DNA of 48,825 bases, from contig DKQG01000001.1 of NCBI GenBank assembly GCA_002471575.1, positions 1 to 48,825 of the forward strand, read 5' to 3'. Below the pieces are notes generated by a model. That model worked only from the letters and a program-made list of their open reading frames with translations. It made no database searches and was not told where the DNA came from. This DNA is from Alphaproteobacteria bacterium UBA7314. GTDB taxonomy: Bacteria; Pseudomonadota; Alphaproteobacteria; MPNO01; UBA830. The translations under genes and the position numbers were made by a program. Shown piece after piece: positions 17,506-25,671 of this stretch. Each line of letters begins with the position of its first letter. Within the stretch, counting starts at the first letter, position 1.

Positions 17506-18231
17506 TTACTTCGAGGACATAACCAACGCCAACAGATTGGCCGCGTAGTCCGAAGCCTGCGGTGTTTCCATCAGTCGCGCATTACTAAGATACGTTTTGC
17601 AGGTTTCCAAAGACGTTCGGTTGCGCGACGTAATCGTCGCCAGAACATCTTCTGCCCGGTCGTAAAGTTTGCCCGCCGGTACGACGTGACTGACAAACCC
17701 AGCATCTCGGGCGGTCCGGGCATCAATCTCGTCGGTCGAATACACCATCCACGCCACCGATTTGGGCATCGACCGGTCGATATGAGCCGAGATAGCGGCT
17801 GTCGGCGGCAGATTATGTTTCATCTCCGGAAGCGAAAATTGTGCATCGTCGGCCGCGATTGTTACGTCGCAAACCGCGGCTGCCGCGCACCCGAAACCTG
17901 CCGCCCGGCCCTGCACGGTTGCAACGACGGGAATTTCCGCACCGCGCACAGCATCATAAAATCCAAGGATAGGAGCGGTAAGCGCTTCGCGCATCTCTAA
18001 CGCATTCTTCGGGGCGGTTTCCGGCGCACCGTCGGGATCTCGGCCCAGACAGAAATTATCGCCGATACTGGTGAGCGAAATCGCCTTGATATCCGGATCG
18101 CAGCCCGCATCGATGATCAGGGCCGAGAGGTAATCCAGCATTTCCAGCGTCAGCATGTTGCCCTTTTCGGGCCGGTCGATCGTCAGCCGCGCTATTTCCC
18201 CGTCCTGCTCCAGTTTCAGCGCATCTTCCAT
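17506..18231 (-). CDS. Enoyl-CoA hydratase/isomerase family protein
   Basis: 241 residues, crotonase fold: ARLTIDRPEKGNMLT, then an oxyanion-hole region GRAAGFGCAAAAVCDVTIA. The usual catalytic Glu pair is not clear (SLPEMKHNLPPTA), so it may be an isomerase, hydrolase or divergent hydratase. ATG 18231 has GGGAG 7 nt upstream; upstream extension into the CoA-transferase gene is rejected. It starts just before the stop of the CoA-transferase gene, so the two are translationally coupled. Confidence 0.85.
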   Translation of the reverse strand: MEDALKLEQDGEIARLTIDRPEKGNMLTLEMLDYLSALIIDAGCDPDIKAISLTSIGDNFCLGRDPDGAPETAPKNALEMREALTAPILGFYDAVRGAEIPVVATVQGRAAGFGCAAAAVCDVTIAADDAQFSLPEMKHNLPPTAAISAHIDRSMPKSVAWMVYSTDEIDARTARDAGFVSHVVPAGKLYDRAEDVLATITSRNRTSLETCKTYLSNARLMETPQASDYAANLLALVMSSK

Positions 18232-18232
18232 G

Positions 18233-19495
18233 TCAGTCTCCCTTTGCATTTTTTGGGGCGTGTTCTTTAACAGCACCGGATTCGATGAGTTTTGAAATCT
18301 CATCTGCATCAGCGCCAAGCACATGCCCCAGGATTTCTGCAGTCTGAGCACCTAGTTTCGGTGGGTATTCGTGGCTCGTCTTCGCTGTCCGCGACATCTT
18401 GATCGGATTACCCGCAACCCTGATGACGTCGCCGTCTTCATTTATCAGCGGCAACACCATATCGCGTTCGACGATTTGTGGATTGGCGAGTGACTTTTCA
18501 AGGTTGTTGATCTCACCGACAGGAATTCCCGCGGCCAGAAGCAACGGCACCCAGTGATCCGCTTCATGTATCATGAACGCGCCTTCAAGGATCGGCCAAA
18601 GCTCATGACGGTTCTCATACCGGTCTTCGTTCAGCGTAAACCGCGTGTCTTCTTTCAGTTCGGAAATAGCCAGCACATCGCAAAGTGCCTGCCACATGCG
18701 TTCGGTATTTGCAGTAATGACCAGCGAGCTGCCATTGGCGCAATTGAAACCGCGGTACGTCGGAATGGAGTCATGCCCCCAACCCTGACGGCCGGGATTG
18801 TTACCCGAATGCAGGTAATAAGCGGCCTGATAGCATAGCATCGACACCTGGCAGTCGAGCATCGAAATGTCGATGTACTGCCCCTTGCCGGACGACCGCC
18901 GTTCTTCCAGGGCTGCGAGGGCGCCGATGACCGCGTACATTCCCGCGCTCAGGTCACCGAGCGGTATGCCCGACCGCACCGCAGACCTTCCGGGCTCGCC
19001 GGTCATTCCCATCCCACCGGAGATAGCCTGAACGATCATGTCATAGGCGGGGCGGTCGCGGTCTTTGCCGGTCTGACCGAAGCCACTGACCGATGCCCAG
19101 ATCAGTCCCGGGTTCCGTTTCGACAAACCTTCATAAGTCAGTCCCAGTCGGTCGAGCACCCCGGGTCGGAAATTCTCAACTAGAATATCGCTCTCGTCGG
19201 CGAGGCGTCGGACGATCTCCAACCCTTCGTCGTTCTTCATGTCAACGACGATGCTTTGCTTATTACGGTTTATCGACAAATAGTAACAACTATCTTCGCC
19301 TACGAAATTGGGCGGCAACACACGCGACCAGTCACCCACCGGGGCTTCGAGCTTGATCACCTCGGCACCAAGGTCGGCGAAAATCATCGTCGCATACGGA
19401 CCTGCTAAGAACTGGGTCAGATCGAGGATCCTTAACCCGGAAAGCGGACCCGAGCCGGCCTCTGGGGTATCGTTCATACTGTTGTGCTTTCGCAT
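18233..19495 (-). CDS. Class III CoA-transferase (CaiB/BaiF family)
   Basis: 420 residues with the family signature: GLRILDLTQFLAGPYATMI, DLGAEVIKLE, and the catalytic Asp181 (GIPLGDLSAGMYA). Class III enzymes move CoA from a donor thioester to a carboxylate through an aspartyl-CoA intermediate. It follows the ring-hydroxylating dioxygenase genes and precedes an enoyl-CoA hydratase, so it may activate a carboxylate in the same pathway (some phthalate and carnitine systems use such transferases). Start could be at Met1 or Met7; neither has a clear SD. Confidence 0.92.
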   Translation of the reverse strand: MRKHNSMNDTPEAGSGPLSGLRILDLTQFLAGPYATMIFADLGAEVIKLEAPVGDWSRVLPPNFVGEDSCYYLSINRNKQSIVVDMKNDEGLEIVRRLADESDILVENFRPGVLDRLGLTYEGLSKRNPGLIWASVSGFGQTGKDRDRPAYDMIVQAISGGMGMTGEPGRSAVRSGIPLGDLSAGMYAVIGALAALEERRSSGKGQYIDISMLDCQVSMLCYQAAYYLHSGNNPGRQGWGHDSIPTYRGFNCANGSSLVITANTERMWQALCDVLAISELKEDTRFTLNEDRYENRHELWPILEGAFMIHEADHWVPLLLAAGIPVGEINNLEKSLANPQIVERDMVLPLINEDGDVIRVAGNPIKMSRTAKTSHEYPPKLGAQTAEILGHVLGADADEISKLIESGAVKEHAPKNAKGD

Positions 19496-19501
19496 AAAAT
19501 C

Positions 19502-19515
19502 GTTCGCTCGCGAAC
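19502..19515. promoter_or_regulatory. Short palindrome between dioxygenase beta and CoA-transferase genes
   Basis: GTTCGC-TC-GCGAAC, two perfect 6-nt arms, 7 nt upstream of the CoA-transferase start and inside the 90-nt gap after the dioxygenase beta gene. It could be an operator or a small hairpin; no promoter elements are clear. Confidence 0.3.
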
Positions 19516-19585
19516 AAGTAGCAGGTCAGGGATAGAAACTGAATATAACCGCCAAGTGTTCGCGCCGGAAACAAACGCCCTCCCG

Positions 19586-20098
19586 TCAGAGAATGAAACT
19601 CACCGCCCCAAGCGCACCCAGTTCTTCCGCATCGAGGATCACACGGCGTTCAGCGATTTTGAGAACGCCGGAGTCACGGACTAAGCGATGGATATAGCGA
19701 CCGACATAGACACCGCCTCTGCCACCGCGGCGGAACCGGTGGACGGAGAAGTTTGACGTGGCCGTCAGGTGGGAATCTGAGCTGTCCAAGATACGCACGT
19801 TAGTGATCAGGCGGCGCGTGCGGGACGGCGGATACTCTGCATGCGCGTCAGGGCTTTTCAGTCGTTTCACCCGGCTTCGGATCCGGTGAATGTCGTCTGC
19901 GATAATAAATAGTGTATCGTCGGGGTCTGCATCGGGAGCCTCATTAGGGGGCACCAAATAGCGCGCATCGTCGCTTAGTATTTCAAGCCAGCCATCAAGA
20001 TTCCAAGCATCTAGTAACGCAGCTTCCTCATACAGGAAATCCTCTACTTCAGACCGTGTCACTGCAGCAGCGCCCGCATACGTCTGAGCAGACGCCAT
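19586..20098 (-). CDS. Aromatic ring-hydroxylating dioxygenase, beta (small) subunit
   Basis: 170 residues, the normal size of BenB/AntB-type beta subunits, with the NTF2-like pattern (EEAALLDAWNLDGWLEIL, then YLVPPNEA and NVRIL). It pairs with the preceding alpha subunit. The ATG at 20098 overlaps the alpha stop as TAATG, so the longer upstream frame is not used. The beta subunit is structural and contributes to substrate fit in the alpha3beta3 enzyme. Confidence 0.9.
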   Translation of the reverse strand: MASAQTYAGAAAVTRSEVEDFLYEEAALLDAWNLDGWLEILSDDARYLVPPNEAPDADPDDTLFIIADDIHRIRSRVKRLKSPDAHAEYPPSRTRRLITNVRILDSSDSHLTATSNFSVHRFRRGGRGGVYVGRYIHRLVRDSGVLKIAERRVILDAEELGALGAVSFIL

Positions 20099-21402
20099 TA
20101 TTCCGACGCCTGCGCACTGTTCTCGGCACCCGTCATCAACTCGTTCCAGCGCCGCCAGAATGTTCGAAGGTGCAATTCGTCCGAATTCAACTGCTCGCCT
20201 TCCTTCGCGATGCCGCGCGTCATCACGGACCAAGGAACCTCGCTGACGGTTTCGGCAATCCCCTGCTGGACCTGCATCAATGCCTCGACGTCATCCGGCG
20301 TAGCGAAACCGCCCGGACCGTAAAAGGTCAGAAACGCATCCAGACGCACTTTGCGCATCTCTGGGCTCTCTTCCACCGGGCCTACCGCCCAAGCCGTTAC
20401 TTCCATCCGATCCGCTGCCGCCGGCCAGAATGTCCGTACCGTCACCGATGACCCATCATTGATCATAAGGTTGGGAAAAACGAATAAATTGCGGTTAGTG
20501 TTGGCCACTCGCTCGGCGCGTTCCTCCCCCAGCCGTTCAACGAGCTCAGCCTTTGCCGACTCGACAATCGGTTTAGCGTCCTCGCCGTAAATCGAAATCC
20601 ACGTGGCGACAGGCCTGCCACGGAAATTCAGATTGTCGATCACCGCGTGCCCGTTGCCGAGGTTCCTGCCGATCCCGCGTTTCGGAAGCACCAGTCCCTT
20701 GCCATTCGGCACTCTGATGTTGACGCCGGCGTCTTTCATATATTCGAGCCATGTCGAATGGGTCGAATGCAGGTGGTAGTCGTCAAACGAATTTTCTACC
20801 AGAAGCTTCCAGTTGGCCTCCACATCGTATTCCTGCACACCAGTGATGATCTCCATGGTTCCGGATGGAGACTGATCGACCACCAAGTCTATATATTCCT
20901 TTGCGCCTGCCAGATAGGTTTCGAGGTCTGGCACCGACGGATCGAAACAGGCAAACCAGAACCCCTGATACTGCTCGAAACGCGGCGCCTCCGTCAGACC
21001 GAGCTCAGACCGGTCAAAGCTGTCAGGATAGGCGTCATCGCCCGGCACCGCAGCAAGAGCTCCGTCATTGTCGTAGGACCAGCCGTGATAAAAACAGTAG
21101 AACCGTTTCGTATTACCGGACCGTTCGCGACACACCTTCGCGCCCCGATGCCGGCACGTATTCAGAAACAGGCGCATCTCACTATTGCTGTCGCGTGCCA
21201 TGATGACGGGGCGACCGGCGACGGTGCGGGTGACGAAATCCCCCGGCTTGGTGACCTCCGAATCGTGCCCGGCATAGACCCAGCAGGTATCGAAGATACA
21301 TGATTTTTCGAGCGTCAGAACGTCCGGATCAACTAGGGCCTGACGGTTCAGGCGGAAATCGTTCTCCGCCGGATTATCTATAATGTAAGGCTGTTTATTC
21401 AT
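20098..21402 (-). CDS. Aromatic ring-hydroxylating (Rieske) dioxygenase, alpha subunit
   Basis: 434 residues from the chosen start. Rieske [2Fe-2S] ligands are Cys83-x-His85 (CRHRGAKVC) and Cys103-x2-His106 (CFYHGWSY); the mononuclear iron ligands His210 and His215 are in DDYHLHSTH with the bridging Asp207. Sequence layout resembles the benzoate/anthranilate/p-cumate dioxygenase group. It probably makes a cis-diol from an aromatic carboxylate, but ferredoxin and reductase genes are absent from the window. ATG 21402 is chosen over 21462 because the first 20 codons do not look like the family. First gene of an operon with beta, CoA-transferase and enoyl-CoA hydratase genes. Confidence 0.92.
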   Translation of the reverse strand: MNKQPYIIDNPAENDFRLNRQALVDPDVLTLEKSCIFDTCWVYAGHDSEVTKPGDFVTRTVAGRPVIMARDSNSEMRLFLNTCRHRGAKVCRERSGNTKRFYCFYHGWSYDNDGALAAVPGDDAYPDSFDRSELGLTEAPRFEQYQGFWFACFDPSVPDLETYLAGAKEYIDLVVDQSPSGTMEIITGVQEYDVEANWKLLVENSFDDYHLHSTHSTWLEYMKDAGVNIRVPNGKGLVLPKRGIGRNLGNGHAVIDNLNFRGRPVATWISIYGEDAKPIVESAKAELVERLGEERAERVANTNRNLFVFPNLMINDGSSVTVRTFWPAAADRMEVTAWAVGPVEESPEMRKVRLDAFLTFYGPGGFATPDDVEALMQVQQGIAETVSEVPWSVMTRGIAKEGEQLNSDELHLRTFWRRWNELMTGAENSAQASE

Positions 21403-21462
21403 AGTCCGGATTTTGCCGGAAAGTGAGAAAAGCGTCCATCTCAGACTATGCTCGCTTTGCAA

Positions 21463-21856
21463 AATTGTTGTACCGAAACATCGGATCAGAGTGTCGAAGA
21501 GATTATAGTCAAGGCGAATCTAGAATAATTGAAAGATATAGAAAAAATTGGCTGAGAAAATGCAGACACCGCGGCGATTGCTATGATTAAGACGGGTTTC
21601 TCCACTCCCTTCAGAGTATTTCAAGTGGACCCCGATTCTCCCTCTAAAGTCGGAAATTCTCTGACCGCAGCTCCGAGAGCTATAGCAAAGACTTTGGTTC
21701 TGACAGTATTGGTATATGCTAATATTTAACCTAGCCGAATGGCCTAAAAAGTCCCGGCGTTAGTCGGCAGCGTACAATATTAATTCGAGTAGTATGCGGT
21801 TTATTCACCGAGCGCGTGGTCGACGCGGTAAAAACCTTAATTTAAGCTTAACCCAG
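21463..21856. other. Intergenic region upstream of the dioxygenase operon
   Basis: About 390 nt, AT-richer than its surroundings and with frequent stops in all frames. It probably contains the promoter of the dioxygenase alpha gene (leftward) and the end of the msrA transcript. I see no gene, no clear hairpin-plus-T terminator and no recognised pseudogene. Confidence 0.4.
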
Positions 21857-22366
21857 TTATTCCGCTGCTTCGCGCCGTGGCAGTTTCCAGTTCGGCCGGA
21901 TGAAATGGCAGGTGTACCCGTTGGGAATGCGTTCAAGGTAATCCTGGTGCTCCGGTTCCGCTTCCCAAAAATCCCCGACCGGTTTGAGCTCGGTCACTAC
22001 CTTGCCTGGCCACAGACCGGACTCGTTGACATCTGCAATGGTATCTTCTGCTACCCGTTTCTGGGCATCATTGACATAGTAAATTGCGGACCGGTAGCTC
22101 GGACCCATATCGTTACCCTGCCGGTTCAGCGTCGTCGGATCGTGAATCTGGAAAAAAAACTCCAACAGCTCCCGGAATGCAATCTGCGAGGAATCGTAAA
22201 AAATTTCGATGCCTTCTGCGTGCATGCCGTGATTGCGATATGTCGCGTTCGGCACGTCGCCGCCGGTATATCCCACCCGGGTCGCGTCCACGCCCGGCAA
22301 TTTGCGTATCAGGTCCTGCATTCCCCAGAAGCAGCCCCCCGCGAGTACGGCACGTTCGGTTGTCAT
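21857..22366 (-). CDS. msrA: Peptide methionine-(S)-S-oxide reductase
   Basis: 169 residues with the MsrA signature GGCFWGMQDL (catalytic Cys12), the VGYTGG and FFQIHDPTTLNRQGND segments and a C-terminal HQDYLERIPNGYTCHFIRP. It reduces methionine-S-sulfoxide in proteins using thioredoxin. AGGAG precedes the ATG. Probably monocistronic. Confidence 0.97.
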   Translation of the reverse strand: MTTERAVLAGGCFWGMQDLIRKLPGVDATRVGYTGGDVPNATYRNHGMHAEGIEIFYDSSQIAFRELLEFFFQIHDPTTLNRQGNDMGPSYRSAIYYVNDAQKRVAEDTIADVNESGLWPGKVVTELKPVGDFWEAEPEHQDYLERIPNGYTCHFIRPNWKLPRREAAE

Positions 22367-22456
22367 CGAGAATTCTCCTGAACAGGACTCAGCGTTAGCG
22401 CGCTGGTTGAAACACTAGTGAGTTGTGAACATGTGATCTATCGAACGATTTGTCCA

Positions 22457-22942
22457 CTATCCACCCGACCTGAAAAGCATGGAAACTTTTCCACCGGCGA
22501 GCAGGAACAACCCGGCTAGAACCAACACAATACCTATAACTCGCCCGGGATCGGCAACGACCGGCTTAAACAGCGCCGGAAAACTGCTCGCCAGCGCCAC
22601 TGACAGAAAGAAGACCAGCATGCTGGATGTCGCATACATAACCGGCGGCAAGCCGGGATTAGGCGCCAGCCCGATCGCCTGAAACAGCGCGCCATTCGCA
22701 AGGGCACCGAACACGGCCCCTATAAGCAGAATGACCGCAAGCACGGGCATTGGCGGCATGATTTCTCCCCCACGCCCACTGAGTGACAAGTATACGGCGA
22801 TACTGATTGCGGTCGCTCCGAAATACCATGACAGAAAAACCAGTGGATCCAACCCGTAACGGAATTTCATAAAAGGGATCGCGATAAACGACGGCACTAT
22901 GCAAAGCGTCGCCAGAATGGACTTGGAAAACCAGATTTCCAT
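22457..22942 (-). CDS. Small DMT/EamA-like inner-membrane protein
   Basis: 161 residues with about five hydrophobic segments (roughly 8-26, 33-53, 65-88, 101-124, 133-154). The segment FGALANGALFQAIGLAPNPGLPPVMYATSS resembles one half of a drug/metabolite transporter, so it may function as a homodimer or heterodimer. GGAG precedes the ATG. Substrate unknown; it is the upstream neighbour of msrA on the same strand. Confidence 0.65.
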   Translation of the reverse strand: MEIWFSKSILATLCIVPSFIAIPFMKFRYGLDPLVFLSWYFGATAISIAVYLSLSGRGGEIMPPMPVLAVILLIGAVFGALANGALFQAIGLAPNPGLPPVMYATSSMLVFFLSVALASSFPALFKPVVADPGRVIGIVLVLAGLFLLAGGKVSMLFRSGG

Positions 22943-23024
22943 GTAACTCTCCTGCGGAAAATGCTACGAGAGTGTTTCAGGATGGCCGGCGCCTGTCACC
23001 CTCGCATGGCAACAAACGAAACAA

Positions 23025-23417
23025 TCAGATTGGCACGATCGCTGTCGTTTCGATCTCGACCTTTGCCTCGTCTTCCATCAGCGCAACCACCTGTACGGCT
23101 GCCATTGCTGGAAAGTTCTTTCCGATTACATCGCGATAAGCCTGCCCCACTTCTGACAGCCGCGAGAGATATTCCTCTTTGTCCGTAAAATACATAGTCA
23201 TACGGCAGATATGTTCGGGCCCGGCACCACCTTCAGCCAGCACAGCGACAGTGTTTTCAAGCGCCAGCCGGAACTGACCGACAAAGTCGTTAGATTCAAA
23301 TTTCTCGTCACCCGTCCAGCCAACCATTCCGGCAACGAAGACAAAGCGGCCTTCCGCTGCAATGCCGTTGGAATAACCTTTCGGACGGTTCCAACCAGGG
23401 GGATTCAGTTGCTGCAT
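23025..23417 (-). CDS. RidA/YjgF-family enamine/imine deaminase-like protein
   Basis: 130 residues, full-length RidA fold: QQLNPPGWNRPKGYSNGI, then FVAGMVGWTGDEKF and a C-terminal VEIETTAIV. RidA hydrolyses enamine/imine intermediates. At the position of the catalytic Arg105 (P-A-R-S-x-V in RidA) this protein has Met105 (FPAMAAVQV), as in Rid subgroups that lack that activity or use other residues. It is divergent from the SDR-marR-ech-acad-ligase operon across a palindromic operator, so it belongs to that pathway. Release of the amino group of an anthranilate-derived enamine is a plausible role. Confidence 0.88.
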   Translation of the reverse strand: MQQLNPPGWNRPKGYSNGIAAEGRFVFVAGMVGWTGDEKFESNDFVGQFRLALENTVAVLAEGGAGPEHICRMTMYFTDKEEYLSRLSEVGQAYRDVIGKNFPAMAAVQVVALMEDEAKVEIETTAIVPI

Positions 23418-23460
23418 AGGGGACCTTTCCTCAGAACTTCGCTTGCGAGATATAACTAAT

Positions 23461-23478
23461 TGTTTTAAGCTTAAAACA
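23461..23478. promoter_or_regulatory. Putative MarR operator (perfect 18-nt palindrome)
   Basis: TGTTTTAAGCTTAAAACA is a perfect palindrome centred in the 87-nt divergent promoter of ridA and the SDR operon. A close copy (TATTTTAAGTTTAAAATA) lies at 32896-32913. The MarR gene of this operon (24335) is the obvious binding candidate. Binding is inferred, not shown. Confidence 0.65.
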
Positions 23479-23504
23479 TTGTCTGATCAATGTCTCCGTG
23501 AAGG

Positions 23505-24335
23505 ATGAACACTATCGACACCTCTTTTCGAAATGCGCCAGAAGGCAAGATCACCGGCAACGCACTAAACGGACAACATGCGCTGGTGACCGGCGCTACC
23601 CGTGGTATCGGCGCTGCCATCGCAGAAACCCTCGGCCGCCTTGGCGCAGACCTCACCCTAATCGGCCGAAACCGGGAGGGACTGAACGAGCGCGCTGCTA
23701 AAATCGCCAGTGCATCGGCGGTAAAAGTCCATGTCGAAACCGCAGACGTGTCGGATCCGAAAATTGTCGGTGCGGCTTTCGCCAACGCTTCAGCCGCCAA
23801 CGGGCCGGTTTCCGTGCTCGTGAACAATGCAGGGTCCGCCAAGAGTGCACCGTTCCATAAAATGGACCAAGAACTGTGGGATTTCATGATCGGCGTTAAC
23901 CTGACTGGCACCTTTATCTGCTCGCAGGCCGCTCTAGCCGACATGCTGGAAGCCGGATATGGCCGCATCATCAATGTTGCCTCAACCGCCGGACTGACCG
24001 GGTATGGATACGTTTCCGCATATTGCGCCGCCAAGCACGGTGTGGTCGGCCTCACACGGTCTCTTGCGCTCGAAACAGCGACGAAGGGCGTGACAGTTAA
24101 CGCGGTCTGTCCCGGTTACACAGAAACCGATCTGGTCCGCGAGACAATCGACAATATTGTCTCGAAAACCGGACGGACAGAGGAAGACGCAAGGGCGGAA
24201 CTTGCATCGTCAAATCCGCAGGGGCGCTTGGTACAGCCCTGGGAAGTGGCGGAAACGGTGGGCTGGCTTGCGCTGCCAGCGTCGGCGTCGATCACCGGGC
24301 AGGCAATCCCCATCGACGGCGGCGAGGTCATGTGA
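23505..24335 (+). CDS. SDR dehydrogenase, probable 3-hydroxyacyl-CoA dehydrogenase of the CoA-dependent aromatic pathway
   Basis: 276 residues: TGATRGIGAAIAE cofactor loop, NNAG, catalytic Ser in NVASTAGLTG, Tyr-x3-Lys in YCAAK, ending PIDGGEVM. First gene of a rightward operon with marR, enoyl-CoA hydratase, acyl-CoA dehydrogenase and CoA-ligase genes, so it most likely performs the 3-hydroxyacyl-CoA oxidation step of a beta-oxidation-like lower pathway. Its stop overlaps the marR start (TGATG). An operator-like palindrome lies 27 nt before the start. Confidence 0.85.
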   Translation: MNTIDTSFRNAPEGKITGNALNGQHALVTGATRGIGAAIAETLGRLGADLTLIGRNREGLNERAAKIASASAVKVHVETADVSDPKIVGAAFANASAANGPVSVLVNNAGSAKSAPFHKMDQELWDFMIGVNLTGTFICSQAALADMLEAGYGRIINVASTAGLTGYGYVSAYCAAKHGVVGLTRSLALETATKGVTVNAVCPGYTETDLVRETIDNIVSKTGRTEEDARAELASSNPQGRLVQPWEVAETVGWLALPASASITGQAIPIDGGEVM

Positions 24336-24853
24336 TGGTGGAAGGCGGCCATTTCGAGCGGAAGGACTACGAATCAGGCGTCCAGACGCAAGACGGCATG
24401 GAACTGCGGGTGTGGCTTCGTCTACTGACCTGCACCAACCTGCTGGATACCGAAGTTCGCACACGGCTGAAACAGACGGCAGACACCACCCTACCCCGCT
24501 TCGACATCCTCGCTCAGCTCGAACGCCACGTTGGACCGATGTCGATGGGCGAATTGTCGAAACGCCTGATGGTGTCCAACGGCAACGTTACCGGACTGAT
24601 CGACCGACTGGCCGGCGAAGGTCTGGTGGATCGAAAGCCATCCCCCAACGATCGCCGCGTGCAGATGGTCAGCCTGACGAAAAAGGGCGCCAAATCCTTC
24701 TCCAACATCGCGGAAAACCATCGAACCTGGGTGGGCGACATGATGGCGGACCTCTCACCCGATGAAATGAACGGCCTATACGAGTTGCTGGCGCGCCTGA
24801 AAGCGTCGATCCTCGCCGCCGAAGATAAAAACAGCCTGGAGGCAGCCGAATGA
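24335..24853 (+). CDS. MarR-family transcriptional regulator
   Basis: About 172 residues. The winged helix-turn-helix reads PRFDILAQLE, MSMGELSKRLMVSNGNVTGLIDRLAGEGLVDRK and the wing SPNDRRVQMVSLT. It starts at ATG 24335 (overlapping the SDR stop) or GTG 24332. Being inside the operon it likely regulates, it is expected to repress through the palindromes at 23461 and 32896 and to be released by an aryl-CoA or aromatic acid, as known for MarR regulators of aryl-CoA pathways. Overlaps the next gene by 4 nt. Confidence 0.9.
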   Translation: MVEGGHFERKDYESGVQTQDGMELRVWLRLLTCTNLLDTEVRTRLKQTADTTLPRFDILAQLERHVGPMSMGELSKRLMVSNGNVTGLIDRLAGEGLVDRKPSPNDRRVQMVSLTKKGAKSFSNIAENHRTWVGDMMADLSPDEMNGLYELLARLKASILAAEDKNSLEAAE

Positions 24854-25668
24854 AAATCATCAGCGGGGCGGATCTCGCCCCCGAACACTTCGCGTGGAAC
24901 ATCGACGGCAAGGTTGCCACGATCACGATCAACCGCCCGGAACGCAAAAATCCGCTGACATTTGAGTCCTATGCCGAACTTCGAGATACGTTTCGAACGC
25001 TACAGCATGTAGATGATGTCAAGACCGTCGTCATCACCGGTGCGGGAGGCAATTTCTGTTCCGGCGGCGATGTGCATGAAATCATCGGCCCGCTTCTTGA
25101 CATGGACATGAAAGAGCTCCTGCAGTTCACTGAAATGACCGGTGATGTAGTCAAGGCGATGCGCACCTGCCCGCAACCGGTCATCGCCGCCGTGGAAGGC
25201 GTGTGTGCCGGTGCGGGCGCGATACTGGCCATGGGGTCCGACCTCCGCTACGGCACCGCGGATGCAAAGATCGCATTCCTTTTCACCCGTGTCGGCTTGG
25301 CCGGATGTGACATGGGCGCTTGCTCTATCCTGCCCCGGATTATCGGCCAGGGGAGGGCTTCGGAACTGCTCTATACCGGTCGATCCATGTCGGGCGAGGA
25401 AGCTTATAACTGGGGCTTTTTTAACGGATTATCCGAAGCCGGACAGACCATTTCCGATGCGCAGAAACAGGCCGCACGCTTGGCCGACGGCCCGACATTC
25501 GCCCACGGGATCACCAAGCGTCAGCTTCACATTGAATGGAACATGAGCGTGGAAGACGCCATCACAATCGAAGCTGAAGCTCAGGCGATCTGCATGCAGA
25601 CCCAGGATTTTCAGCGGGCCTATGATGCCTTCGTCGCAAAGCATAAACCCGTATTCCAAGGAGATTGA
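24850..25668 (+). CDS. Enoyl-CoA hydratase/isomerase
   Basis: 272 residues, crotonase fold with ATITINRPERKNPLTFESY, GGNFCSGGDVHEI and a GVCAGAGAILAMGSDLRYG oxyanion-hole region; a C-terminal part (THGITKRQLHIEWN-like segment at about 218-232) is typical of ring-cleavage or 2-enoyl hydratases. It overlaps marR by 4 nt (ATGA). In the pathway proposed here it would hydrate or open a cyclohexene-carboxyl-CoA intermediate; the exact substrate is inferred. Confidence 0.9.
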   Translation: MKIISGADLAPEHFAWNIDGKVATITINRPERKNPLTFESYAELRDTFRTLQHVDDVKTVVITGAGGNFCSGGDVHEIIGPLLDMDMKELLQFTEMTGDVVKAMRTCPQPVIAAVEGVCAGAGAILAMGSDLRYGTADAKIAFLFTRVGLAGCDMGACSILPRIIGQGRASELLYTGRSMSGEEAYNWGFFNGLSEAGQTISDAQKQAARLADGPTFAHGITKRQLHIEWNMSVEDAITIEAEAQAICMQTQDFQRAYDAFVAKHKPVFQGD

Positions 25669-25671
25669 ACC

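Noticed and set aside
21842..21851. TTAAGCTTAA as a third MarR operator
   Set aside because: It lacks the outer TGTT/AACA arms and lies just after the msrA stop codon rather than in the msrA promoter.
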